From Elusimicrobiota bacterium (GTDB lineage: Bacteria; Elusimicrobiota; Elusimicrobia; 2-01-FULL-59-12; JACPXA01), in assembly GCA_016196785.1 (NCBI GenBank), contig JACPXA010000143.1:1-13744 (forward strand): DNA of 13,744 nucleotides, read 5' to 3'. This document shows, one piece after another, positions 7,892 through 13,744 of the stretch (positions are counted from its first letter, which is position 1; each line of letters begins with the position of its first letter). A program made the position numbers and the translations under genes. The notes beneath the pieces were generated by a model. The model saw only the letters and a list, made by a program, of their open reading frames with translations. It had not been told where the DNA came from and did no database searches.

Positions 7892-8244
7892 TTCGCGTGC
7901 CGCGACTGGGAGTTGACATCGTGGAAATTCCCCGGGTGGCTCGGTTGATCCGAAGCCGACGGTTTCTTCGCCGGGTGTTCACCCCGCAAGAGGTGGACTA
8001 TTGTCTGTCGAAGAAACACCGCGCCCAACATTTTGCGGTGCGGTTTGCCGCGAAGGAAGCCGTATGGAAAGCGCTAGGGGACCCTCGCCTGGGCCACCGC
8101 GACATTAGCGTGACCAACCGCCAGAGCGGGGAACCCCGGGTCGTGCTGCCAGGTCGGTGGGCGAAGGAGGCCTCCCGCGTGACGATCTCGTTGTCGCATG
8201 GGGCGGAGTACGCGGTGGCGGTCGCGCTGTATTCACGGTCGTGA
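7888..8244 (+). CDS. acpS: Holo-[acyl-carrier-protein] synthase AcpS
   Basis: Transfers 4'-phosphopantetheine from CoA to the serine of apo-ACP, which activates fatty-acid synthesis. The 118-aa length is typical of AcpS-type transferases. Visible signatures are GVDIVEI (8-14, Mg ligand Asp10), FTPQEVDYC (31-39), RFAAKEAVWKAL (52-63, Glu57 as second metal ligand) and SLSHGAEYAVAVA (101-113). It starts inside the glmS stop (ATGA) and ends with GTGA, where GTG starts nnrD, so the three genes are probably coupled in translation. The acpS-nnr pairing is widespread in bacteria. Confidence 0.96.
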   Translation: MIRVPRLGVDIVEIPRVARLIRSRRFLRRVFTPQEVDYCLSKKHRAQHFAVRFAAKEAVWKALGDPRLGHRDISVTNRQSGEPRVVLPGRWAKEASRVTISLSHGAEYAVAVALYSRS

Positions 8245-9158
8245 AGGCGCTCCCTCGCCTCACCGCCCGTCTGGTAGCCCGCTGGTTGCCCCGGCGGCGG
8301 AAGGACGTCCATAAAGGCGATGTGGGGCATGTCTTAATCCTCGCGGGGAGCCGGGGCATGAGCGGGGCAGCGGTGCTCTGCGCCCAGGGAGCGCTGCGCG
8401 GTGGGGCCGGGCTCGTCACCATCGCTTGCCCCACGTCACAACAGCCGATTGTGGCGGCCAGCCTGGTGGAGGCCCTGACACTTCCCTTGCCTGAGACCCG
8501 AGCGGGGAGCGTTGCGCGGCAGGGGGTGACTCCCGTGCTGCGGGTCGTCCAGAGCCGACGGATCAACGCGGTGGTGATCGGCCCCGGCCTCTCCGTCCAT
8601 CCGGACTCCACGGCGCTGGTTGAACGACTCCTCCTACGCTTGAGCACGCCGGTGGTCCTGGATGCCGATGGGTTGAACGCGTTAGCCCAAGGGCGATCCC
8701 TGGCGTCCCGGAACCACCTCCTCCGCGCCCGCCAGGCGCCGACCATACTCTCTCCGCATCCAGGTGAACTGGCTCGGTGGGTCGGGATGACCGCCGAGGA
8801 GGTCCAGCGGGATCGAGTGAGGTGGGCGACGCGGGTCAGCCGGGAGGGGCATCTGATCTGTGTCTTGAAAGGCTATCACACCGTGATTGCCTCGGATCGG
8901 AAGACGGTCATTAACCCAACCGGAAACGCCGGGATGGCTACGGGAGGGTCTGGGGATGTATTGGCTGGCCTGATGGGGGCGTTGCTGGGCCAGGGGCGCG
9001 ATCCGTGGCGGGCGGCGTGCGTGGGGGTATACCTGCACGGTCTCGCTGGGGATATCGCGGTACGAACCAAAGCCCAGATCGGCCTCATCGCAAGTGACAT
9101 CGCCGACACCATCCCCCTTGCGATGCGGCGGTTGGCAACAGTCTCACTAGGAGCGTGA
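8241..9158 (+). CDS. nnrD: ADP-dependent (S)-NAD(P)H-hydrate dehydratase NnrD (YjeF C-terminal type)
   Basis: Dehydrates the S-form of damaged NAD(P)H hydrate back to NAD(P)H, using ADP in bacteria. The 305-aa ribokinase-like fold shows KGDVGHVLILAGS (25-37), GGAGLV (54-59), GPGLS (114-118), DADGLN (141-146), SPHPGE (171-176), the K210 region VLKGYHTVIA, and the nucleotide loop NPTGNAGMATGGSGDVLAG (225-243, catalytic Asp239). The GTG at 8241 overlaps the acpS stop by 4 bp and matches the protein's expected start; an upstream in-frame extension would run through acpS and is rejected. The YjeF N-terminal epimerase domain (NnrE), often fused in front, is absent, so epimerisation must occur elsewhere or spontaneously. 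The last four codons and the TGA lie within the left arm of the inverted-repeat element at 9147-9374. Confidence 0.93.
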   Translation: MKALPRLTARLVARWLPRRRKDVHKGDVGHVLILAGSRGMSGAAVLCAQGALRGGAGLVTIACPTSQQPIVAASLVEALTLPLPETRAGSVARQGVTPVLRVVQSRRINAVVIGPGLSVHPDSTALVERLLLRLSTPVVLDADGLNALAQGRSLASRNHLLRARQAPTILSPHPGELARWVGMTAEEVQRDRVRWATRVSREGHLICVLKGYHTVIASDRKTVINPTGNAGMATGGSGDVLAGLMGALLGQGRDPWRAACVGVYLHGLAGDIAVRTKAQIGLIASDIADTIPLAMRRLATVSLGA

Positions 9159-9236
9159 GCCATTAGTCCATTTCGGCTGCAATGTTGGCTCTCGGCCTGC
9201 GGTGGCGTTGGCACCCCCCTCCACGGCCATCCCAGT

Positions 9237-9260
9237 GGGGGAGCCCTTCTGGGCTCCCCC
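9237..9260 (+). repeat. Perfect 10-bp stem hairpin with TTCT loop
   Basis: GGGGGAGCCC (9237-9246), TTCT, GGGCTCCCCC (9251-9260) form a perfect GC-rich stem-loop near the middle of the inverted-repeat element. The following bases CTAAGGCTCG contain no T-run, so it is not a canonical intrinsic terminator, although it could pause polymerase or protect RNA ends. Confidence 0.75.
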
Positions 9261-9273
9261 CTAAGGCTCGCTC

Positions 9274-9301
9274 GGCATACCGTTCCTTCGTCAAGTATGC
9301 C
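9274..9301 (+). repeat. 7-bp stem hairpin within the inverted-repeat element
   Basis: GGCATAC (9274-9280) pairs perfectly with GTATGCC (9295-9301) across a 14-nt loop. With the hairpin at 9237-9260 and the closing arms it would give a branched fold for the whole element. Taken alone it could be chance. Confidence 0.45.
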
Positions 9302-9372
9302 GTCGCTCGCCTTCCTTGCCTCTGCTCGAGAGCCAACATTTCGCTTCGAAAGCACTCATGGCTCACGCTCCT

Positions 9373-9379
9373 AGGGGGT
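9373..9379 (+). promoter_or_regulatory. Shine-Dalgarno sequence for the 78-aa membrane protein
   Basis: AGGGGGT lies four bases before ATG 9384. Its first two bases are the last two of the inverted-repeat element (…CTAG), so the element's boundary touches the translation start of the next gene. Confidence 0.55.
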
Positions 9380-9383
9380 AACG

Positions 9384-9620
9384 ATGTCGAGTCCTATACC
9401 CAGTATCATCTTGGGATGCCTTGTCACCGTCCTTGGAGTGATGGGGGTTATACAGTGGTGGCCCCAGGTAGTGGTGTTCGTCAAAGGAGGGCTCGCAGTG
9501 TCCCTGGTGTTTGCGGGCATCATCGCGGTTGCTGCCGGGATCTCCCGCTATACCATAAGGGGGGAGGATGACCACCACGGATCCTCCCACCGGCCCCCCC
9601 ATGAAGATTCCAAGAAGTAA
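9384..9620 (+). CDS. Small two-helix membrane protein of unknown function
   Basis: I do not recognise a family. The 78-aa product has two hydrophobic segments, about residues 6-24 (SIILGCLVTVLGVMGVIQW) and 30-52 (VVFVKGGLAVSLVFAGIIAV…), joined by a short turn with WWP. A polar tail rich in His, Asp and Lys follows (GEDDHHGSSHRPPHEDSKK). The charge pattern gives no firm topology. It has a good Shine-Dalgarno sequence, runs in the same direction as its neighbours and ends 23 bp before thiL, which argues that it is a real gene of the operon. It lies directly behind the inverted-repeat element. An overlapping frame covering 9182-9571 lacks membrane character and reads across the repeat, so it was not preferred. 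Confidence 0.65.
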   Translation: MSSPIPSIILGCLVTVLGVMGVIQWWPQVVVFVKGGLAVSLVFAGIIAVAAGISRYTIRGEDDHHGSSHRPPHEDSKK

Positions 9621-9643
9621 CTCACTCCCTTAACTTTCTTGCT

Positions 9644-10693
9644 ATGCCCACACTAGGCAGCCTGGGTGAATTTGGGTGGTTAGCCCGGCTCCTGCCGCGG
9701 TTGCGATGGCCGGCCAGACACCATCACCGGTTGGTCATTGGACCGGGGGATGATGCGGGGGTGCTGCGGTGGCCGGTCGGCCAGTCCCTCGTTGCCACCT
9801 GTGATACGCTGGTCGAAGGAATCCATTTCCGCAGGGCCTGGATGCCGTGGGAGGCCTTAGGCCATAAGGCCTTGGCAGTTACCCTAAGCGACTGCGCGGC
9901 CATGGGGGCGGTCACCCCAATCGCGGCGTTGGTCTCGTTGGCGCTTCCTGGGGATATTCCTGTGAATAGTGTGGATAAGTTCTACCAAGGGATGAATAAG
10001 TTAGCTCAGAGGGTACAGGTTGGGCTGTTAGGCGGGGATACCGTGGGTTCGAAGCGGGATATTATGGTGTCAGTCTGTGTTGTGGGTGCTGGAGCACCGC
10101 GAGGGATTCTGACTCGAGCCGGGGCGAGGGCAGGGGACCTCCTTTGGGTGACTGGTCCATTGGGGGACGCTGGGGCGGCCGTTGAAATCTTAGAGCGTCA
10201 ATGGAGGCATCGTCGCTCTAGGCCTAGCGCCCATTCGCGGCACCCTCTACGAGTTCGGACGTACCTCCCCCTCGTTCGGAAACAGTGGTATCCTATGCCG
10301 CGTTTGGCCGAAGGGCAACTCTTAGGTCGCAAGCGGCTGGCGACGAGCCTCATTGATTGCTCTGACGGGCTAGAGCCATCGGTGCGGATCCTGTGCCAAG
10401 CCTCACAGGTCGGGGTGGAACTTGAGCTCGAGCGCCTTCCCATCTCCGCGGCGCTCCGGCGGTGGACCCGCCAGCGGGGAACCGTCCCGTGGGAGTATGC
10501 CCTGATCGGCGGGGAAGATTATGAATTGATCTTTACCACGGCCGCCTCCAGCGCCGGGCGAGTTGCACGGTTCTTCCCACAGGCGCGATTGATTGGACGG
10601 GTGCTCCCTAAACAAGCGGGGGTACGGGGACGTCTGGCTGGCCGTACCTTTCTCCTCACGCGCTGGGGCTATGCGCACTTTCGTGGTGATTAG
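9644..10693 (+). CDS. thiL: Thiamine-monophosphate kinase ThiL
   Basis: Phosphorylates thiamine monophosphate to thiamine diphosphate with ATP, the last step of bacterial thiamine synthesis. The 349-aa product has the PurM-like family marks: GEFGWLARL at the N-terminus, GDDAGV (35-40), DTLVEGIHF (54-62), LSDCAAMGA (81-89), GGDT (130-133), TGPLGDAGAA (170-179), DCSDGL (238-243) and GGEDYELIFT (289-298). It is slightly longer than the usual ~320 aa because of an Arg/His/Ser-rich insert at about 185-203. In the DxSDGLxxDL element the last Asp appears to be Ser246, a possible substitution at a usually conserved place. The start matches homologues, yet the bases before it (CTTTCTTGCT) contain no Shine-Dalgarno sequence. 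No TPP riboswitch motif is seen upstream. The 3' end overlaps tsaE by 23 bp. Confidence 0.93.
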   Translation: MPTLGSLGEFGWLARLLPRLRWPARHHHRLVIGPGDDAGVLRWPVGQSLVATCDTLVEGIHFRRAWMPWEALGHKALAVTLSDCAAMGAVTPIAALVSLALPGDIPVNSVDKFYQGMNKLAQRVQVGLLGGDTVGSKRDIMVSVCVVGAGAPRGILTRAGARAGDLLWVTGPLGDAGAAVEILERQWRHRRSRPSAHSRHPLRVRTYLPLVRKQWYPMPRLAEGQLLGRKRLATSLIDCSDGLEPSVRILCQASQVGVELELERLPISAALRRWTRQRGTVPWEYALIGGEDYELIFTTAASSAGRVARFFPQARLIGRVLPKQAGVRGRLAGRTFLLTRWGYAHFRGD

Positions 10694-11153
10694 TTCAAGC
10701 CCCCTAGCGACGGAGCGGCTGGCTCGACGGTTGAGTCGTCTGTTGCGGGAGGGGGATATCCTCTGTCTTGTCGGAGAACTTGGTTCTGGGAAGACGACGT
10801 TCGTGCGAGGTCTGGCCCAAGGCTTGAGGGTAACCCAACCGGTCCAAAGCCCGACCTTCCAACTCATGCGAGTGTATCAAGGGAAACTGCCCCAGGGCCA
10901 GGTCCCGGTCGCGCTAGTCCATCTCGATTGGTTTCGGCTTTCCCCGCAGGAGTGCGAGACGCTCATGGCGGAGGATGCCATTCCCTTGCCAGCCATTTAC
11001 GTCATTGAATGGGCTGATCGGGCCAGGGAGCGATGGCCCGTTGAATGTTTAGAGATCTCGTTCGAATGGATGTCCAACGAGGGGCGGCGGATTGCCTTCC
11101 GAGTGGGAGGGAAACGATGGGAACGAAGGCTCAATGAAACTCGTCGCCTTTGA
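10671..11153 (+). CDS. tsaE: tRNA t6A synthesis ATPase TsaE
   Basis: Small P-loop ATPase of the TsaB-TsaD-TsaE complex that helps add threonylcarbamoyl to A37 of ANN-decoding tRNAs. The 160-aa product has Walker A GELGSGKTT (35-43), the switch-like SPTF (60-63), HLDWFR (84-89) and the VIEWADR element (111-117), all expected of the YjeE family. ATG 10671 was chosen because MRTFVVISSSP gives the normal N-terminus, about 34 residues before Walker A; an upstream in-frame start at 10593 would add 26 unrelated residues inside thiL. It overlaps thiL by 23 bp and tsaB by 20 bp. Confidence 0.94.
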   Translation: MRTFVVISSSPLATERLARRLSRLLREGDILCLVGELGSGKTTFVRGLAQGLRVTQPVQSPTFQLMRVYQGKLPQGQVPVALVHLDWFRLSPQECETLMAEDAIPLPAIYVIEWADRARERWPVECLEISFEWMSNEGRRIAFRVGGKRWERRLNETRRL

Positions 11154-11928
11154 GACCTCGACCCCCTGCTTGGGGATCGCCTTGTGGGCGGATTACCAGG
11201 GTGGGACCGAAGAGACCATCGTGGCTGATCTCACCATCAACCACGGCTTACGTCATGCCGAGACCTTGCTCCCCAATCTCCGATGGCTGTTGCAACAGGT
11301 GGGCTGGTCATTGAAGGACATTCAGGGGGTGGCAGCGTCGGTTGGGCCAGGGAGTTTCACCGGGATCCGTCTGGGGGTCGCGGCGGCGCGTGCCTTAGGC
11401 CAGGGGCTGGGTTGCCCGCTGGTCGGGGTATCCACCCTGGAGGCCTTGGCTACAGAGGCGGTGGAACTGTGTGAGGACTGCAGATTTTCTGCGCCATTGG
11501 TTGTCCCACTGATCCCGACGCTCCGTGACCAGGTGTTCACAGCGGTCTATACCCCATTAACGTACCCGCCAGTCAAGCGGCTGACGCCGTTGCAAGCGAT
11601 GAATGTTTCCCGTTGGTTGGATCAGCTCACCCATCTTCGGTTACGCCACCCTCACGCCGCGTCTCGCGACCGCCGGTGGATTTTTGTGGGGGCCGGCGCA
11701 GCGCTCCATCGTGCGACCATCCAGCAGTGGAAGGCTAAAGAAAAGAGTAGATCCCAAGTCACCATCTTATCAGAGACTGCAAGGGGCCCTCGGGTCGCAA
11801 CGGTCGCCCGGCTTGGGGCAAAGGCTTTGGCCTCAGGGAAAGGCCAACGATTTGACCAACTGCTCCCGGTCTATCTCCGGCCTTCCTTGGCGGAGGAACG
11901 TATGAAGGAATCAGCTCAGAAAAGGTAA
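11134..11928 (+). CDS. tsaB: tRNA t6A synthesis protein TsaB
   Basis: Scaffold partner of TsaD in tRNA threonylcarbamoyladenosine formation. The 264-aa actin/ASKHA-fold product begins MKLVAFETSTPCLGIALW, followed by HAETLLPNL (41-49), the signature VGPGSFTGIRLGVAAARALG (70-89) and, near the end, LLPVYLRPSLAEER (243-256). The length is near the upper end for TsaB. ATG 11134 has GAAGG a few bases upstream and lies 20 bp inside tsaE; an in-frame start at 11092 would add 14 tsaE-overlapping residues and is less likely. The tsaE-tsaB-rimI order is a common bacterial cluster. tsaD, the catalytic partner, is not in the window. Confidence 0.94.
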   Translation: MKLVAFETSTPCLGIALWADYQGGTEETIVADLTINHGLRHAETLLPNLRWLLQQVGWSLKDIQGVAASVGPGSFTGIRLGVAAARALGQGLGCPLVGVSTLEALATEAVELCEDCRFSAPLVVPLIPTLRDQVFTAVYTPLTYPPVKRLTPLQAMNVSRWLDQLTHLRLRHPHAASRDRRWIFVGAGAALHRATIQQWKAKEKSRSQVTILSETARGPRVATVARLGAKALASGKGQRFDQLLPVYLRPSLAEERMKESAQKR

Positions 11929-11931
11929 TTC

Positions 11932-12360
11932 GTGCAACTACGTCCCTTGCGGCAAAAAGATCTGGATGTGGTAATGGCCATCGAGGCGCTGAGCGCTGTT
12001 CACCCCTGGAGCCGTGCCGCCTTTGAGCGGGAGCTGGCCGAACCGCAGGCTCGCTGGCTTGTGGCAGAGCAGGCGGGGGCCGTCCTTGGGTTTGGAGGAA
12101 TTCGTTGTGTCGGGGAGGAAGCTCAGCTCTATGAGTTGGCAGTTCACCCAGAGGTACGCCTCACGGGGGTGGGTCGGTCGTTGTTGGTGGCGTTAATCGC
12201 AGAAGCTGAGCGGGTCGGGTGCCGGCGGATGACGTTGGAAGTAGCCCACGAGAATCACGCTGCGATTCGATTGTATACCACCAGCAGCTTCCGACCCGTG
12301 GGACGCCGCAAAGGGTTCTATGGCTCCGGTCGAGACGCGCTCCTCATGGAACGGCCATGA
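11932..12360 (+). CDS. rimI: Ribosomal-protein-alanine N-acetyltransferase RimI (GNAT family)
   Basis: Acetyl-CoA-dependent N-terminal alanine acetyltransferase, classically acting on ribosomal protein S18. The 142-aa product has HPWSRAAFERELA (24-36), the acetyl-CoA loop VHPEVRLTGVGRSLL (71-85, RxxGxG type), LEVAHENHAAIRLY (102-115) with Glu103 and Tyr115 at the positions used by RimI, and the C-terminal RRKGFYGSGRDALLM. The usual LYxxxGF turn reads LYTTSSF. It starts at GTG 11932, three bases after tsaB, with AAAGG before it. The stop shares ATGA with the TPR gene. Adjacency to tsaE-tsaB supports RimI over other GNAT enzymes, although the true substrate cannot be read from sequence. Confidence 0.9.
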   Translation: MQLRPLRQKDLDVVMAIEALSAVHPWSRAAFERELAEPQARWLVAEQAGAVLGFGGIRCVGEEAQLYELAVHPEVRLTGVGRSLLVALIAEAERVGCRRMTLEVAHENHAAIRLYTTSSFRPVGRRKGFYGSGRDALLMERP

Positions 12361-13744
12361 AAACGGTTCTGCGCGTGGCGGCAGTCGTCTCCTGGGCAAT
12401 GGTCTCGTGGGGAAACCCTGGCACGAGCTGGGGGGCTCCCTCGCCGGAGGCGTACTATCGGTTTCTCCATGCCCGGCTTGCTGAGCGGGCGGGGGATCTT
12501 GCCACCGCACTCAAGGAGTACGAGCAGATCGTTCGGCTTGATCCCGGAGCACTTGAGGTCCATCGGGATCTGGCCAAGTTGTACCTTCGCATGGGACGGA
12601 TTGACGAAGCGCTCAAATCCGCTGAGGAAGCCCAGGGCCTGGCCCCGGAGGATCCCGCCTCCTTTCTCTTCTTGGGTGGGGTACGGCTGTTGAAGGGGGA
12701 GTCGGCCTCCGCCATCGCCGCCTACGAGAAAGCGCTCGAACTGGATCCATCCAATGGAGAAACATTGCTCCATTTGGGGGTGTCGTATACGGAGACGGAC
12801 CCCCAGAAAGCGATCGCGTATTTTCAGCGGTACTTGGTGATTGAACCCGGGGCTGCAGAGGTCCATTACCGCTTGGGCCTGGCCTACGAGCGGGCCGGCC
12901 AATCCCGGAACGCGGAAGAGGCCTTTCAGCGGGCGTTGGCGATCGCCCCCGCCCTTTTGACCTCACAGTTGGCGTTGGCCGAGCTGTATGAGATGCAGTC
13001 CAGCACCGCCCAGGCCGTTCAGGCCTATCAACGCTGCATCACCCTCAGCCCAAAAAACCCAGCGCTGTTTCTCCGGCTGGGGGCGCTGTATGAACGCACT
13101 GGCGAGTTTGATCAAGCGGAACAGACCTTTCTCAAAGCCGCCGCCTTGCTCCCCAAGGACCCCGCCATTCAGTTTTGGCTCTCCCGGGTCTCGGAGGCGC
13201 AGCAGGCGTGGGGGAAAGCCGCCCACTACCTCAAGCGGGCGTATGCCCTGTCAGGGGACGTCCAGTTCGTTCCCCTGCTAGCCTACTACCTCACGCAAGG
13301 GGGTCACGTTCGTCAGGCGGTAAAATTCCTGAATCGGGCAGCCCGGCAGGCGCCCCAACGGGCCGATCTGGCGTTTTTCTTAGGAGTAGGATACTTGGAT
13401 CTCCATCAGTATCGCCGCGCGGCGCGCGCCTTCGAGGCCGCGCTCTCCGCCCAATCAGAGTTCCACCAGGCTCGGTTCCAGCTCGGGGCGGTGTACGATC
13501 ACCTGGGCCAATCAGAGATGGCGACGCGGGAGATGGAGCGGGTGGTTGCTCAAGACCCCACGAACAGCGCCGCGCTCAATTACCTGGGATACTCCTATGC
13601 GGAGCGAGGGATCCGGCTTGAGGAAGCGGAGCGGCTTCTGCAGAAAGCGGTTGCGAGTGAACCCAAGAATGGGGCCTTTCTGGACAGCCTGGGGTGGGTC
13701 CACTATCGCCAAGGCCGGCTCCCTCAAGCGCTGGAGGAGTTAAC
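12357..13744 (+). CDS. Secreted tetratricopeptide-repeat protein (3' end outside window)
   Basis: An open frame of 462 complete codons starts at ATG 12357, overlapping rimI by 4 bp, and runs off the right edge. The N-terminus MKTVLRVAAVVSWAMVSWG has a basic start and hydrophobic core followed by TSWGAPSP, so an export signal with cleavage near residue 27 is likely; there is no lipobox cysteine. From about residue 30 on it is a solenoid of some 12-13 TPR units of ~34 residues with the A-x-x-x-(Y/F)-x-x-A-(L/I) and D-P pattern, for example AIAAYEKALELDPSN (119-133) and AEEAFQRALAIAP (186-198). The closing LNYLGYSYAE (407-416) and FLDSLGWVHYRQG (441-453) are typical of TPR proteins in such genomes. 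It is probably a periplasmic protein-interaction scaffold. The specific role is unknown. Confidence 0.88.
   Translation, partial: MKTVLRVAAVVSWAMVSWGNPGTSWGAPSPEAYYRFLHARLAERAGDLATALKEYEQIVRLDPGALEVHRDLAKLYLRMGRIDEALKSAEEAQGLAPEDPASFLFLGGVRLLKGESASAIAAYEKALELDPSNGETLLHLGVSYTETDPQKAIAYFQRYLVIEPGAAEVHYRLGLAYERAGQSRNAEEAFQRALAIAPALLTSQLALAELYEMQSSTAQAVQAYQRCITLSPKNPALFLRLGALYERTGEFDQAEQTFLKAAALLPKDPAIQFWLSRVSEAQQAWGKAAHYLKRAYALSGDVQFVPLLAYYLTQGGHVRQAVKFLNRAARQAPQRADLAFFLGVGYLDLHQYRRAARAFEAALSAQSEFHQARFQLGAVYDHLGQSEMATREMERVVAQDPTNSAALNYLGYSYAERGIRLEEAERLLQKAVASEPKNGAFLDSLGWVHYRQGRLPQALEEL

Larger units (their letters stand above)
9147..9374. mobile_element. 228-bp imperfect inverted-repeat element, MITE-like (or structured RNA)
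   Basis: Two 48-nt arms, 9147-9194 and 9327-9374, are inverted copies. The outer 17 bp (CTAGGAGCGTGAGCCAT) and inner 13 bp (ATGTTGGCTCTCG) match perfectly, separated by 18 nt of partial match of equal length on both sides that share a TTTCG core. Inside are a 10-bp hairpin (9237-9260) and a 7-bp hairpin (9274-9301). Both ends read CTAG, which fits either a 4-bp target duplication with a terminal repeat starting GAGCGTG, or simply part of the repeat. No transposase is encoded; a 67-codon minus-strand frame within it matches nothing I recognise. A MITE or other short non-autonomous element is my preferred reading; a multibranched RNA in the operon transcript is the alternative. Confidence 0.55.

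Noticed and set aside
9237..9260. Classical Rho-independent terminator at the end of nnrD
   Set aside because: The stem is ideal, but CTAAGGCTCG follows in place of a T-run, so it is recorded as a hairpin only.
9163..9366. 67-codon minus-strand frame inside the inverted-repeat element
   Set aside because: It lies wholly within the palindromic element, has low-complexity Arg/Gly-rich composition, no clear ribosome site and no recognisable domain; an open frame of this size is common by chance at this GC content.
9182..9571. 129-codon plus-strand frame crossing the repeat and overlapping the small membrane protein
   Set aside because: It reads through both hairpins and the right arm with no domain or membrane character, and the overlapping 78-aa frame has a better ribosome site and coherent helices.
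9159..9643. TPP riboswitch before thiL
   Set aside because: The conserved thi-box sequence patterns (for example CUGAGA and the ACCUGAUC-type segment) are not visible, and the hairpins present do not match the TPP fold.

Overview
The window is one dense bacterial operon-like array. All convincing genes are on the + strand, most are separated by a few bases or overlap by 4 to about 50, and GC content looks high by eye (roughly 60%). The order tilS-ftsH-folP-cdaA-(cdaR)-glmM-pdxJ-glmS-acpS-nnrD and then thiL-tsaE-tsaB-rimI-TPR protein resembles that of deep-branching Gram-negative-type lineages such as Nitrospirota, NC10/Methylomirabilota or former Deltaproteobacteria. This placement rests on gene order and protein style only, so it is tentative. 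No rRNA or tRNA gene, CRISPR array, prophage or transposase was found.

Positions 1-3834 hold the 3' end of tilS (tRNA-Ile lysidine synthase, short form), ftsH (membrane AAA+ zinc protease), folP (dihydropteroate synthase) and cdaA (c-di-AMP cyclase). Positions 3840-3956 hold a 38-codon reading frame that looks like only the N-terminal membrane anchor of CdaR (YbbR), the usual CdaA partner. Positions 3910-7891 carry glmM, pdxJ and glmS. GlmS and GlmM supply glucosamine-6-phosphate and glucosamine-1-phosphate for peptidoglycan and LPS, and PdxJ makes pyridoxine phosphate. Positions 7888-9158 carry acpS (holo-ACP synthase) and nnrD (NAD(P)H-hydrate dehydratase, without the usual epimerase domain).

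Positions 9147-9374 are the least ordinary part: a 228-bp imperfect inverted repeat with 48-nt arms and two internal hairpins. It resembles a MITE or other short non-autonomous element, or a structured RNA. Its left end contains the stop codon of nnrD and its right end overlaps the Shine-Dalgarno sequence of an unrecognised 78-aa two-helix membrane protein (9384-9620). After that come thiL (thiamine-phosphate kinase), tsaE and tsaB (tRNA t6A modification), rimI (ribosomal protein N-acetyltransferase family) and the first 462 codons of a secreted TPR-repeat protein that runs off the window.

The array joins core functions: translation fidelity (TilS, TsaE, TsaB, RimI), envelope precursors (GlmM, GlmS), cofactors (folate, B6, thiamine, ACP, NAD(P)H repair), membrane proteolysis and c-di-AMP signalling. 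The items most worth following up are the inverted-repeat element, the apparent reduction of CdaR to a membrane stub between cdaA and glmM, and a terminator-shaped hairpin with a T7 run inside the first codons of folP, 22 bp after the ftsH stop.
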